A DNA stretch of 64,000 nt from contig NC_050475.1 of NCBI RefSeq assembly GCF_013373865.1, positions 12,127,182-12,191,181 on the forward strand, in the 5' to 3' direction. The translations under genes and the position numbers were made by a program. Shown here in pieces: positions 43,040-55,800 of this stretch. The notes under the pieces were generated by a model. The model was not told the origin of the DNA. It ran no database searches and saw only the letters and a list, made by a program, of their open reading frames with translations. Source of the stretch: Monomorium pharaonis. Its lineage: Eukaryota > Arthropoda > Insecta > Hymenoptera > Formicidae. How positions within the stretch are numbered: position 1 is the first letter of the stretch; every line of letters starts with the position of its first letter.

Positions 43040-44745
43040 ATATTATGAGAATATTCTCAGTACATTATATACGGTACGTACGTTCATAGTATGAGTACAG
43101 GATATTCTAATGATATCATGTTCTACGTGAGATATAGGCAACTCTATAACATTCTATTTAAATATGTGTATATTATTCTATGTAAACTTATCTACGTGTG
43201 TATGCAGTTCAGTGGTATTCTATCTGCGTATGTATGTACTTCTATCATATTCTATCTATGTGGACATATAACTCAATAGTATTCTAATATGTGCGTATGT
43301 AATTGTATGTACTTACGAGTGTATGGGAACCGTATGGTATATTTTATCTACGTATACATGCGACTCTATGATATTCTATCTAAGTATGTATTGAAAGCGA
43401 CGGAGAAATTAGAGCGTTAGCTAGATTCGAACTCGGGATTCCTCGTTCCACAAGATAGCTCTCTTGCCAATAGACCACATGGCTCCAACTACTCTGATTT
43501 CTATTTTGCCCGCTTATAAGTCCCAAGATTAGAACATGGGCCTCCATTTTCCCGACGCGAGTCTTTTCAATTGCAAATATCTTACAGTATATAATTCTAT
43601 GTAAACTTATCTACATGTACATGTGGTTCAATAATATCCTATTTATGTGTGTACCTTTAATATATTCTATCTCCGTAGGCACGTGTAACTCAATGATATT
43701 CTATCTATATGTGTATGTAATTTTACTTATGAGTATGCGACTCGATCTATGATATTTTATCTACGTGTATATGCAACTTTATGGTATTTTATCTACATGT
43801 ATATGCGATTCTATTTTATTTAAGTATGTATATTATTCTATGTAAACTTATCTACTTGTATATGCGATTGATATCCTATCTGCGTGTGTAGACACCTCCT
43901 CTATCATATTCTATCTACGTGGGTATATAACTCACTGTGTTTCTACCTACGTGCGTATGTAATTATATCTACGAGTGTATGCGACTCTATAGTATTTTAT
44001 CTATATGTATATGCGATTTCATAGTATTCTATCTAAGTATGTATATAATTCTATGTAAAGAGCTACCTATGAGTGTATCCAATTGATATCTTATCTTGTA
44101 TGCACTTCTATCATATTCTATCTACGTAAGCATATAATTCATGTATATGCTACTTTAAGGTATTTTATTTATGCATGCGATTTTATGGTATTTTATCTAA
44201 ATATGTATATAATTCTATGTGTGTGTAAACCTATCTACGAGTGTATCCAGTTGAGTGATATCGTATTTATGTATGCACTTTTATCATATTCTATCTACGT
44301 GAGCATGTAATTCAATGGTATTCTATCATTGGTATTCAATGGCATTCTATTCTAGAATCGCATATACATGTAGATAAAATACTATAGAGTCGCATACGCT
44401 TGTAAGTACACTTAGTTACGCACATAGATAAAATGCCATTGAGTAACATGCCAACGTAGATAGAATATAATAGAGGTACGTATAAAGTTGCATACGTATA
44501 TAGATAAATTTATATAGAATTACATAATTTAACGTGAATAGAATATCATAAAATCGTATACACATATAGTTACATATAATCGCATACATAAGTATACAGA
44601 AAACTTTAGAGTTATAGAAGCACTATAGATAGAATATCACACACATAGAACAGCATACATACACACACAATGTATCATAAATTCGAATATACACATAAAT
44701 AGAATATCATAGAATTATCCTTACATGTAGAATAACAAAAACGAC
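43040..44745. repeat. degenerate 1.7-kb array that switches orientation
   Basis: About 40 degenerate copies of TATTCTATCTACGTGTGTATG-like words run in + orientation from 43085 to about 44330. The complement (GTAGATAAAATACTATAGAG) then runs to about 44745, so the whole array can fold back. A tRNA-like insert interrupts it at 43393-43580. The start repeats ATATTCTCAGTACATTATAT-like sequence also seen at 42581. Confidence 0.65.
43410..43486 (-). repeat. tRNA-derived SINE-like fragment
   Basis: On the minus strand it begins GGAGCCATGTGGTCTATTGG, an A-box-like start, and contains GAGTTCGAATCTAG, a good B-box match. The acceptor stem cannot close because the 3' side continues AACGCTCTAATTTC, so it is not a working tRNA but a SINE head or tRNA-like pseudogene. 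The insert of ~185 bases around it breaks the surrounding array. Confidence 0.5.
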
Positions 44746-45333
44746 AAACAGATATAAATAAAATTAAATATGGTATATGTGATTGATACATGATAAGATG
44801 TTATTAAAAGTAGTACGTTATTTATACAATTAAATAATATTCAACATGATAGTATTATATTTAAGAATGTTATTTTTTTATATACAATATTATAAATTGT
44901 ATGGTATAGGAAAGCAGATTAATTTCTGAAGAACAGAAATGGATAAAATATGATATGACTTATAATAAAATGAAAATTTTTGTTAGTTCGACTATGATAC
45001 AAATTGATTGCATTGAAGTATATTTTTATGACAGGGTATTATATATATTAAAATGGTATTTTGCATTAAAATGGTATTAAAAAAAAAATTTTGCATAATA
45101 CAGAAACAATAAAATAGATAGAAATTTTAAATTAAATTTGATTAATCATGAGAATTAAAATTTTCTAAAACTTCTCTAGAAATTTTGACATGGATCATGA
45201 TAAACTTATTTGTATAGAATGTTACAGAACAACTTTTAATAAAATTTTTATGTATAAAAACATATTAATTGACATAAACTTTTCCATATTCAACATTATT
45301 GAAAAAGATAATATTATAAAATATTATTAAATG
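44746..45333. other. AT-rich spacer
   Basis: No gene or element recognised. Confidence 0.4.
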
Positions 45334-46630
45334 ACACTGGCGCAAAAAAAACAAAACAAAATTTTTTACCGATTTTTAGGCAATATTCAAAGTGATGCAA
45401 TTTTGCGAAAAATTATCCAAATTACATATACTTCTTTTTAAATTAAAGGGCAAAGACTCTACTTTGAGAATCCCTAGGCGAAAGTTTGATTCGTTAAGTG
45501 TGAACCTTTTGTATCGCATGAAAACCAAACATGTTTTTTTTAATTGAAAAAAGTAAAAGTTTGTTATTATTTTGCACAAGTTTCTCGTTAAAATCTGGTT
45601 AATATTAATTCAGATTCTTAAAGTTCATTCTTTTCTAAACAATTTAAAAAAACATGTCGATACGATGTTTTTTGTTGATTGTACGCGAATTTGAAATTTG
45701 CACTGCATTTTGGGGTATTTTAGCGAATAAATACGGTATTTTTTGAATATCATGAATTTTGACTATCAATATGATATTGCACATTGATTTTATTCGTGTT
45801 TAACTCAATCATACCACCGTCATCAAAGTGACCCAATGTGCACGTAGAGAATGATAGTCGGATTTTGTACATCATGTGGCTCTGAAATTCATCGGTAGAA
45901 ATTTGTACTTACTGATCTGAATATAACGGATAGCTGATGTACCAATTTCACTGAAGTCAATAGAAGATCACATTCATCTATACTCATAAACCCACATATA
46001 TGAAAACATACATATACACATATTCATACATAAAAAATAAAAGTTTAAATTTTATTTTAAAAAATCAGCCTTTTCAGAGCTACATGATGTACAAAATCCG
46101 ACCGTCATTCTCCACGTGGTGCACATTGGGTCACTTTGATGACGCTGGTATGATTGAATTAAACACGAATAAAATCAATGTGCAATATCATATTAATACT
46201 CAAAATTCATGATATTCAAAAAATACCGTATTTATTCGCTAAAATACCCTAAAATGCCGTGCAAATGTCAAACTCGCGTGCAATCAACAAAAAACATCGT
46301 ATCGACATGTTTTTTTTAATTACTTAGAAAAGAATGAACTTTAAGAATCTGAATTAATATTAGCAAGATTTTAACGAGAAACTTGTGCAAAATGATAACA
46401 AACTTTTACTTTTTTCAATTAAAAAAAACATGTTTGATTTTCATGCGATAAAAAAGATTCACACTTAACGAATTAAACTTTCGCCTAAGGATTCTCAAAG
46501 TAGAGTCTTTGTCCTTTAATTTAAAAAAAAGTACATGTAATTTGGATGACTTTTTGCAAAGTTGCATCACTTTGAATATTGCCTAAAAAACGGTCAAAAA
46601 TTTTGTTTCGTTTTTTTTTTGCACCAGTGT
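45334..46630. mobile_element. 1.3-kb palindromic MITE with ACACTGGYGCAAAA ends
   Basis: ACACTGGCGCAAAAAAAAC at the left, TTTTTTTGCACCAGTGT at the right. The arms match in reverse complement almost to the centre near 45985 (for example TTCAAAGTGATGCAA/TTGCATCACTTTGAA and CGTCATCAAAGTGACCCAAT with its complement). Ends of this type suggest Tc1/mariner mobilisation. The small frame at 46000-46212 is not supported. Confidence 0.75.
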
Positions 46631-46810
46631 ACATTAAAAGTCTATGTAACGTCTAATTAGTGTATTATACGTCATATTAATTACCATAGAAATTCTATCT
46701 GATTAAATGAGTTTTTTTTTGCACCAGTGTACATTAAAAGTCTATGTAACGTCTAATTAGTGTATTATACGTCATATTAATTATCATAGAAATTCTATCT
46801 GATTAAATGA
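46611..46810. repeat. 100-bp tandem duplication spanning a transposon end
   Basis: GTTTTTTTTTGCACCAGTGT and the 80 bases after it are present twice, exactly 100 bases apart, with one substitution seen (TTACCATAG against TTATCATAG). It includes the last ~20 bases of the MITE plus flank. Confidence 0.9.
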
Positions 46811-46845
46811 GATCCAGTCATAATCTATCTGTCATTTTAAGCAGG

Positions 46846-47554
46846 GATGCGCCAACCTTAAAACGGAAGAAAGTTAGACCAAGTATATAAACGCGTACTT
46901 TCAAAAATAAATTTGAGATCAATACAATCAGCCAAGTATATTTAAAAAAAACATTAAATAATTAAATTATTAAAATCAACCAACGGAATTATAGTAAAGC
47001 AAAAACTTGGCGTGCCCGGCTCGTTGAAACCCATCAATGTTATACAATATGGAAATTATTTGTACAAATAAAATAATGAAAAAATAATAATCTATTAAAA
47101 ACTTTACAAAGATTAAAAAGATACGTCAAATACATAAACACATTTAAAAATAATACAAGATTAATACAATTAGCCAAATATGTTTGAAAAAAAGACTTAG
47201 GAAAATTCTCTAAAATCTATTACAAAATTATTTAAAAAATGAAAATGTTACAAATAATAACTGATAATAAAGCAAAAACTGATAGATAGTAAAACAATAC
47301 CCAAGCCACATTAATCGCATTTTTGTGTATATATTTATTGATCATCAATAACTAGAGTCTTGGAAATATAGAAAAAATGCGTGCCGGGCACACCAAGTTT
47401 TTGCTTTACTATAATCCCGTTGGTTGATTTTAATTATTTAATTATTTAATGTTTTTTTTAAATATACTTGGCTAATTGTATTGATCTTAAATTTATTTTT
47501 GAAAGCACGCGTTTATGTACTTGGTCTATCTTTTTTTCGTTCCAAGGTTGATGC
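46846..47554. mobile_element. foldback element with 185-bp arms
   Basis: Left arm 46846-47026, right arm 47379-47554; shared blocks include AATCAACCAACGG/CCGTTGGTTGATT and CAAAAACTTGGCGTGCCCGG with its complement. The loop (47027-47378) is AT-rich, repeats parts of the arm, and has no gene. Confidence 0.7.
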
Positions 47555-48217
47555 ATAGTTGCCGCATTTACTTCATATCATTCTTTTTATAGAGAGGACA
47601 ATAAGATAATAAAACAATACAATAATAAGAAAATTTACCTAATATAATAGTTTTTTTTCTTAAAGGCGCATACACATACTTGGCGCCTTTTTTACCATTT
47701 TTTAAAAAGGTAATTTTGTTTTGTTCATTTAACGCACGGTAACTGTTATAAGGAGGAAAGTAACATAATTTATCTGTTCATGTTAACATATAAAATATGT
47801 TACCAAGAATTCATGTATTTGTATATAAATTGTATTATTTGAACTCTTAAAAATAGTTAATATTAATTTAACATACAGAAGTCTAAATAACATAACAGTA
47901 ATATATTAAATTAACACAACTGTGTTAAAAATTTAACACAATACTTTCTACACGGAAAAATTTTAACCCAAATACAAAATATTTTTTTACTGTGTAGCTC
48001 TTTAAATTCTATAACTTTTATTCACAATATTGTTTTTGAAGAAGCATTGTTTTCAAGTTATTATAATGCCAAAGTTAAAGTGGAATATTTGTGCGTGGGG
48101 AAGGGGGGGAAATGTCTGCGCGTAATATATAATGTATCTTTGTTATTGCTATTATTATTATATAAATTTTATTATCTGTAAGAAATTATTTAATAACAAA
48201 GTTATAATTTTTTATAG
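47555..48217. other. AT-rich intron sequence
   Basis: One CTACACGGAAAAATTTTAAC terminus at 47948, with TTAACACAA/TTGTGTTAA words upstream of it (47870-47945). Otherwise nothing seen. It ends in the acceptor TTTTTTATAG. Confidence 0.4.
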
Positions 48218-48522
48218 GAATGATTATTGACATAAATACATCTAGACTATCTGGCGATCACAGTCTTACGATGTTGAATCTCCAGCGGTTACATCGCTAC
48301 CTCATAAATGCAACAAATTATCTTACTTCTTATTATAATCCGCAGTTGTTTTGTTGGATTGCATGCATGTTGATAGACATTATGACTTTTGTCTTCGCAA
48401 ATTTTTACGGAAATACTCAATATAATAATGTGCTGCTGGCTTGCAGTCGATGTATGATGATTCTTTATTTATCATTTCAAGTTATTGCTATAAGTCGTAT
48501 CTGTCATTTGACTTGCGATCAG
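48218..48522 (+). CDS. gustatory receptor-like (7tm_7), exon 2
   Basis: Acceptor TTTTTTATAG at 48208-48217; donor GTATTA after 48522 (phase 0). The exon requires one base from the previous exon (phase 1). It encodes LNLQRLHRYLINATNYLTSY, the loop typical before the fifth membrane segment, then two hydrophobic segments (LFCWIACMLIDIMTFVFANF; VLLACSRCMMILYLSFQVIA) and RICHLTCDQ. This matches the second half of an insect gustatory receptor and continues what exon 1 at 20180 lacks. Same strand, 27.4 kb away. Confidence 0.65.
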
Positions 48523-48614
48523 GTATTAATATACTACATAAAGTATTAATATGCTACATGTTAATGAGCGAGATTGGTATAATGACTTTTCTAATATTGC
48601 ATAAATTGTTCTAG

Positions 48615-48683
48615 GCCAATGCATTGGCGAATACAGTATTTTCGGCAGATATTTCTACATTTAAACGCACTCAATTTTCAACA
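48615..48683 (+). CDS. gustatory receptor-like, exon 3 (probable)
   Basis: After a 92-base intron (acceptor TTGTTCTAG) 23 codons stay in frame, starting ANALANTVF and ending before the good donor GTGAGT. C(D/E)xANxTxxxL-like wording fits the receptor family at this place. The last exon, which should hold the TYxxxxxQF signature, was not found in the rest of the window, so it is missing or farther away. Confidence 0.5.
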
Positions 48684-50480
48684 GTGAGTAAAATTATATT
48701 ATATAAAATGTATTTTTTAAATACAAAAAACTCTTAATACAAATTATTAATACAAAATGTTTATAGAAACGTAATAAACTCATAAAAAGTAATTGATTTA
48801 TTTTATAGCTTCATAAAACATTTCTTTTTTAACACGTGCTTTACAATGATTTCATAAAGTTTGTTAAAAAAATTATTTTGCATTTATCTATCACAATTTT
48901 ATATACAAACAACATATTCCCAAAATAAATTGTTAATAAAATAAAATCTTTTAATTATAATTTTTACTAAGTTTCATAGAAAAGGCTATATGCCTTTTTA
49001 ATACGAGTGCACCTGTACGATTGGAAAAGGCTGATTGTACATCCCCATGTTGTACATCGTGTTTTTGCTACCTGTGCATCGAATCTATGTGCGTGGGATC
49101 TATCTAAGTGCCTTATATCCTCACGAATTGACACGTTATTCAAGATTAAATTCGCAAAAGCGAAGTGTCGGTAATTCTACGAATGTTATCATGTCGCGAG
49201 ATGACGTGCATACGATCAATGTGGTAATGAAGACGACCATATGAAAAATAATTAAACGTGTAGAAAATCGTACTGAAACGTTTTTTGCCACAATTTATGT
49301 AACAAAAATATATTTTTTATTACAGTATTGAAAGTAGTCCCTTTTGTGTCACTTTTTTTGTGAGTAAAGTTGCCGATTTTAACACAATAACATTATTACA
49401 GTCCTCCAATAGACAGCGTGAATCAAGACGAAAAATATTCCAGCACGATTTTTTCAGCACTCACATGCTGAAGTGACCAAACGTTATCTTTCGACACGTG
49501 TGGTAATTGAAGAATTGATTGACGCTTCGTCACCTTTGCAAACGTAATTTTGGCTAATCTGTCAATTTGTAAGAACCCAAGAGATCACACATCGATGCAC
49601 GGATAACAAAAAATACGGTATGCAACAAGAGCATAACAATTTTTTGCACTCGTGTACATAAGGTTGACTTTACACCTTTGTTACATAATGTACTATTATT
49701 AAACACGAACACGAATTGTAATATCTGAACGAGAAATAAGGAAAAGTCTCTCAGTGCGTGTGACATTCGTCAGAAATCAAACTCCGTAAAATCTAATAAC
49801 TTTATTTTCATTGACAAGCAGCGTTTGTTTTCTTGACAGCTAATCCTGATGGATTGATAATATTGATTTTCTGCGGGTGTTCATGCACCCGGGCGCAACA
49901 ATATGATCGTAAGAACTGACCTTTATTTTTTGGCATATTAACAGAGTAAATTTTAAGTGCTCCTATAAGTAAACGCGAGATAAAGTATCCCGCACTTTTT
50001 GTAGGAAAAATTGAGTTTTATTGGCTCAAACTTTGGCAAAAGATAAGATAAACGTCACAATTAGTGACAGTGTACCAATTAGTGACAGTTATATCTTTTT
50101 TCTTCTATAAATTAATTAATACAGCTTAACATTTATTCCAAAAAATGTGCTAATACTCAAGATCCTATATATTATGTATCGCAATAAATGTACAGTAAAA
50201 TTAAATGTTATTGTAAATGTTAAAATATTAAGATTGTAAGCAAGCTGCCATCTGCGGCAAGCAGTCACTCTTTCACGCCTTATTTCATAGTAAGTAATAC
50301 CGATGGTCTTATAAGTAGTCGTATCTGGTCATATAACTTAAAATTAGTACAATAATAGCGCTAGTCATATAAATAAGTAGATATTAAGAAACACTGTAAG
50401 TAAACTAGAAATAGCAACAAATATCACAAAATATTGTTACACTCGCGTGGCGTTACGGCTTTGCGGTGTCTCGTCATACC
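48684..50480. other. AT-rich sequence without supported gene
   Basis: Frames at 49035-49244 and 49554-49766 show no recognisable protein. The missing last receptor exon was looked for and not seen. Confidence 0.4.
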
Positions 50481-50483
50481 TTC

Positions 50484-50490
50484 ATTCACA

Positions 50491-50526
<36 letters not shown>

Positions 50527-50528
50527 CG
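50484..50528. repeat. (CGCA)n microsatellite
   Basis: About ten CGCA units. The adjacent 50530-50823 sequence is of ordinary composition (a frame with QLPEVSSLTLLKTN), but I cannot assign it. Confidence 0.9.
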
Positions 50529-51248
50529 TCTCTACGTCTTTTTAGACTCCCCAAGTTTCTGCCTCGGCATTCGCCTTTATCCTACAATAAAATCACAGTT
50601 CAAAAACCGTGGGAGAGACAGACTTCTCAAAGTGAAAATCTTCCTCCCGCAGAAGAAATCCAAGTTGTTTGGGACTCGGCTCGCGGACTTGGTTCGTCAA
50701 CTCCCAGAAGTATCCTCTCTCACCCTTCTAAAAACAAACATCCGAAGTAAAGGAAACGAAAACATTAAAATCTTAAAAGACCTACGTTCTTTCCTCCCAC
50801 GGGCTCCGACTTTCCTTATTTAACTTCAACTTCTTTTTTGAAATAAAGAGCTAATCTATTCAAATGTACCACCTTTTTCATAAGTCTCGGCAACTTTTGA
50901 ATTGGATAAACTACATCACTGACAGTAAGATATCTTAAAAAAATTAGTTGCTGCATCGACTTTAGTATCAAAATGATTTATTTATGTGCTCTAAAAATAT
51001 CCTAATCTCGAATTGTATGGTTAATTTTAAGAGTATATTTTAATAAAGGACTCCGCACACACCCTTATGGAAATTGAATTTCGGTCGAATCGTCTGAAAT
51101 TTTCAGAAAACTTAGTTTTTACCTGCTGATCAAAAGTCATAATTAGCACAAAGTTCAAAAATGGCCAGTTTTTGAGATACGTAGGCTCAAAGGTCGGAAA
51201 ATGGCTTTTTGAGATTATATTGCTACATAGGTCACGCAATACCAATAA
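50529..51248. other. no supported gene
   Basis: A 129-codon frame spans the CGCA repeat to 50823; its second half could be a relic of unknown origin. The remainder to 51248 shows nothing. Confidence 0.3.
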
Positions 51249-51440
<192 letters not shown>

Positions 51441-51560
51441 ACATTATTAAGCGTGGTAGATTATTAAGCTTCCGAGTCAACAATAACTTCGTCAAAATCT
51501 ATGTTTTGAACATTTAATGCACTTTGTAGTAGTGTAATTGACGGGTATTTAATATTATTT

Positions 51561-52782
51561 TCATGGCGAGCATAGCCTATATACCATACAAGCTATGTGT
51601 GCGCACGTGCCTAGAGTTCTGGCACCTGCTTTACAGGTGCAGTAGTAACCCAACACTGGATCCTGTCCATTTTCGTTGTTATCGAAAACATATTCTTCAT
51701 CAAACGCTATCCATAGCTGATAACGTGTCGCATTTCTAAATCTTGAATAGACTCTTACTCTAATAAATCCTGTTTTATTGCTGTTTTGATCGATTTCCAT
51801 GACGGAATTCTCGTGCTCATTCTCTAAGTCAGCTCTTAAGAGAGTATCTTGGATGTAAGATAGCAACAGATATATTTGATGTGTTCCAAATGTTAAACTT
51901 TGTAAATAATGAAGGGTTATTCGGGGAAATAGTGGTACATGTTCCGGAGTTAGAGCGATGCATCGTGCCCGTCTGCGCGCAAGATTTTCTACTTCTACTT
52001 TGGCTTGAACAACGTTCACTTCTTGATTTTTTGCAAGCATTTGTTCGGCCACCCCCACGTCCGCTCCTTCCATTCTAATAAGTGAATGATATCTATTAAT
52101 TATAGCGCCACAAATGCGGAGAAAATCGTTAAAGTTCGGGATGTGTAACGTTCTGATAAGCTGAGAGAAAAACTTAAAAATACTTTTCATATGACCATTT
52201 CGAGCTTCTACAATCCATCTTGTGTTTGTGACTATACGGGTCTCATTTGCTTCTTCAGATGAAAATTGATTTTGCCCTGGTTTTAAGAGTGATGGAATTC
52301 TTACATTGATCCCTATCCTCTGAAGCGTTGGAACAGCATCTCGATATCCTCGGTCAAATATAAAAATGTCTCCTTTTTCGAACCAAGCTTGCATTCCATC
52401 TACATCTCTGTTGAATTCGTTTAATAATATACGAACATCATTATTAGTTGCATTTAAGAAGTAAGGTCCTTGAATGTTCAAAATATAACCATCAGATGCT
52501 ACGAGCATACATGGTTTAAGTAAATGTTTTGACTTATGTTGACAGTAGGATTGACGTAAGGCTTTAAAGCAAGAACTTTTTTTAATATCCAAATACGTAC
52601 AGTCATTAAAAACAATAACTTTTCTATTTTGTGGATCAGAATTATAAAGTCTATTTGAAAAATCGGTAACATAAACTGTTGTCTTGTTATCGCTTGAAAC
52701 CCAATATTCTCAACGACAAATCTTGTTATTAATGATTGCTTCACTGTAGATATTGCAAGACTAGTAACCTGTCTGGAACTGT
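51561..52782 (-). pseudogene. ISL2EU-like DDE transposase, catalytic part with SWIM-type zinc finger
   Basis: Reading starts after a likely acceptor (TTTAATACAG, complement at ~52783) with QVTSLAISTVKQSLITRFVV, typical of this family. It shifts frame once near 52690 and continues to the stop at 51561. Acidic residues fit a DDE triad: D in FNDCTYLDI (~52590), D in IFDRGYRD, E in IVEARNGHMK. The C-terminus has CTCKAGARTLGTCAH, a CxCx(n)CxH pattern of the SWIM zinc-finger type. The uninterrupted stretch is 343 codons. It would be a nuclear DDE endonuclease moving its own element. The frameshift makes this copy inactive unless it is a sequence error. Confidence 0.75.
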
Positions 52783-52827
52783 ATTAAAACATAAGACATA
52801 AAAGGTCATCACATAGACCTTGGCTTA

Positions 52828-55800
52828 CAAGGGAACCTCGCGAACCCGAAAATTCTGATTTTAATGAAACTTGGCATAAATGTAGAGGGGGTGAATACAT
52901 GAATTTAGAAATTAAAAGTTGGTGCTTATAAACGGTTTAAAGGGTTGAAACCACCCTTCAAAAATTTTGAGTTTTTGCCTTTTCTGGATATATCTTGTAA
53001 ACTAAACAAAATATTAAAAAATGTTTCATACAAAAGTTTTACAGTATAAATACCTCTATTTAACTATGTTATTTATTAAAAAAAAAAATTTTTTTTCAAA
53101 GACAAATTTTTTTTTCTTTAGAAAAAAAATTTTTTTGGAAAAAATAAATATGATAGTTGAATAGAGGTATTTATGCCGTAAAACTTTTGTATGAAACATT
53201 TTTTAATATTTTGTTTAGTTTGCGAGATATATCGAGAAAATGCAAAAATGTCTCAACTTTGAAGCGTGCTTTCACCCCTTCAAGCCGTTTTTGAACGAAA
53301 ATAAAACATTTCTAAATTAATTTATTTACCCTCTCTACATTTATGCCAAGTTTCATTAAAATCAGAAAATTTTCTGTTTGGTCTTATAAACGGTTTGAAG
53401 GAGTGAAACTACCCTTCAAAGGTTGAGATATTTTTACCTTTTCTCCATATATCTCGTAAACTAAACAAAATATAAAAAAATGTTTTATACAAAAGTTTTA
53501 CAGCATAAATACCTCTATTTAACTACGCTGTTTATTTTTCGAAAAAAAAAATTTTTTTTTTAATTAAGATAAATTTTCAATAAAATTGACTTTTATGTAT
53601 ATAGCATTTATAAAGTAATTATACTATCTTATACTACGTTTTATTTATATCATATATGTGTATATTATATATGTTATATATTATCTACGTTATAATACTA
53701 TACATTTATATTATCTGCATCCTTGTAAGTATAAGTTTTTATCTAACAGTTGCGCAATATTAGTAGTCACGTTACTTTCACACAGTGTTCATTCTCTCTA
53801 CGTCACATATTTCACATTCAAGTTTTATATTCGTCATGTCACGGTATGTATCATACATGAAATCACGTATTAATAAAAGTTTGGTATCTTTATTAATGGT
53901 GTTACGCGTCATTTTCACATCAGTGTCAAGTCTAACGTGTGTTTGATCAGTACATCAGTATCACATCTAACATGTGCTTGATTTTTCTTGTTAGATTGTT
54001 TTTAATTAAGCGAAGCATAATGTTACACATAAATGTTGCAAATGTTCTTAATATGTTAATTATTTTATTTCAAATTACACATACGCCTATAAATAAAAGA
54101 GAAATACAATTACGTAATGTGATAAAGGATATTATAACAAATGCAGTGAATGACTTATCATTTGATGTACACACTCATTTTGCTTTAGAATTTCAAAATT
54201 ATTTGGAAGTGGATTTACCTGACATAGAATATGTAACAGATAAAGTGGAAGAATTTTTAGAAAATGATAATGTTGATTATGAACCTGATAATAAATATAA
54301 TTGTGAACCAGAAGACGAAATTTTAAATAGTAGCTATAAAAGGAAAGCCGTCGAATATTGGAGAAGTGATAAAAGGCCGACATTCTCTTTTAGGAGTGCA
54401 ACGTCGCTTCAGAAAGGTGAAGTCTCTACCACAATTATCATTTTTAAAAAATTCTTCCTCAACATTTGTTACATATTCTATGTCAGGTAAATCCACTTCC
54501 CAATAATTTTAAAATTTTAAAGCAGTATCAGTGTGTACATCAAATGATAAGTCACATTCACTGTTATAATATCATTTGTTATAATATCCTCTATCACATC
54601 ACGTAATTGTATTTCTCTTTCATTTATAGGTGGAATATGTATAATTTGAAATAAAATAATTAACATATTAAGAACATTCGCAACATTTACGTGTAACATT
54701 ATGCTTCGCTTAATTAAATAATCTAACAGAAAAATCAAGCACACGTTAGACTTGATACAGATGTGAAAATGACGCGTAACATCATTAATAAAGATATCAA
54801 ACTTTAATACGTGATTTCCATTTCATATTTGATATATACCGTGATATGACAAATATAAAACTTGAATGTGAAATATGTGACGTAGACAGAATGAACTGTG
54901 TGAAAGCAATGTGACTACTCTAATATTGCGCAACTGTTAGATGAAAACTAATACATATAGGGATGCAGATAATATAAATGTATAGTATTATAACATAGAT
55001 AACATATAACATACATAATATACACATAGATGATATAAATAGAACGTAGTATAAGATAGTATAATTATTTTATAAATGCTATATACATAAAAGTCAATTT
55101 TATTGAAAATTTATTTTAATAAAAAAAAAATTTTTTTTTGAAAAATGAACAGTGTAGTTAAATGAAGGTATTTAGGCTGTAAAACTTTTGTATAAAACAT
55201 TTTTTAATATTTTGTTTAGTTTATGAGATATAGCGAGAAAAGGTAAAAATATCTCAACCTTTAAAGGGTAATTTCACTCTTTCAAACCGTTTATAAGCCC
55301 AAACAAAAAATTTTCTAATTTTAATGAAACTTGGCATAAATGTAGAGGAATTAAATATATTAATTTAGAAATGTTTTATTTTGGTTCAAAAACGGTTTGA
55401 AGGGGTGAAACCACACTTGAAAGTTAAGACATTTTTGCATTTTCTCGATATATCTCGTAAACTAAACAAAATATAAAAAAATGTTTTATACACAAGTTTT
55501 ACGGCATAAATACCTCTATTTAACTATGCTATTTATTTTAATCAAAAAAATTTTTTTTTCAAAGAAAAAAAATTTGTTTTTGAAAAAAAATTTTTTTGAA
55601 AAAATAAATAGCATAGTTAAATAGAGGTATTTATACTGTAAAACTTTTGTATGAAACATTTTTTAATACTCTGTTTAGTTTACGAGATATATCGAGAAAA
55701 GACAAAAATTCAACATTTTTGAAGGGTGGTTTCAACCCTTTAAACCGTTTATAAGCACCAACTTTTAATTTCTAAATTTATGTATTTACCTTTTCTACAT

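Noticed and set aside
43410..43486. Functional tRNA gene
   Set aside because: A and B boxes are present but the acceptor stem cannot pair and the anticodon arm is poor.
20180..48522. Joining receptor exon 1 at the GTTAAG donor (after 20824) to exon 2
   Set aside because: That donor is phase 0 and would read GAA TGA at once in exon 2; only a phase 1 donor keeps the frame open.
49035..49244. Possible last receptor exon
   Set aside because: The translation lacks a membrane segment followed by the TYxxxxxQF signature.
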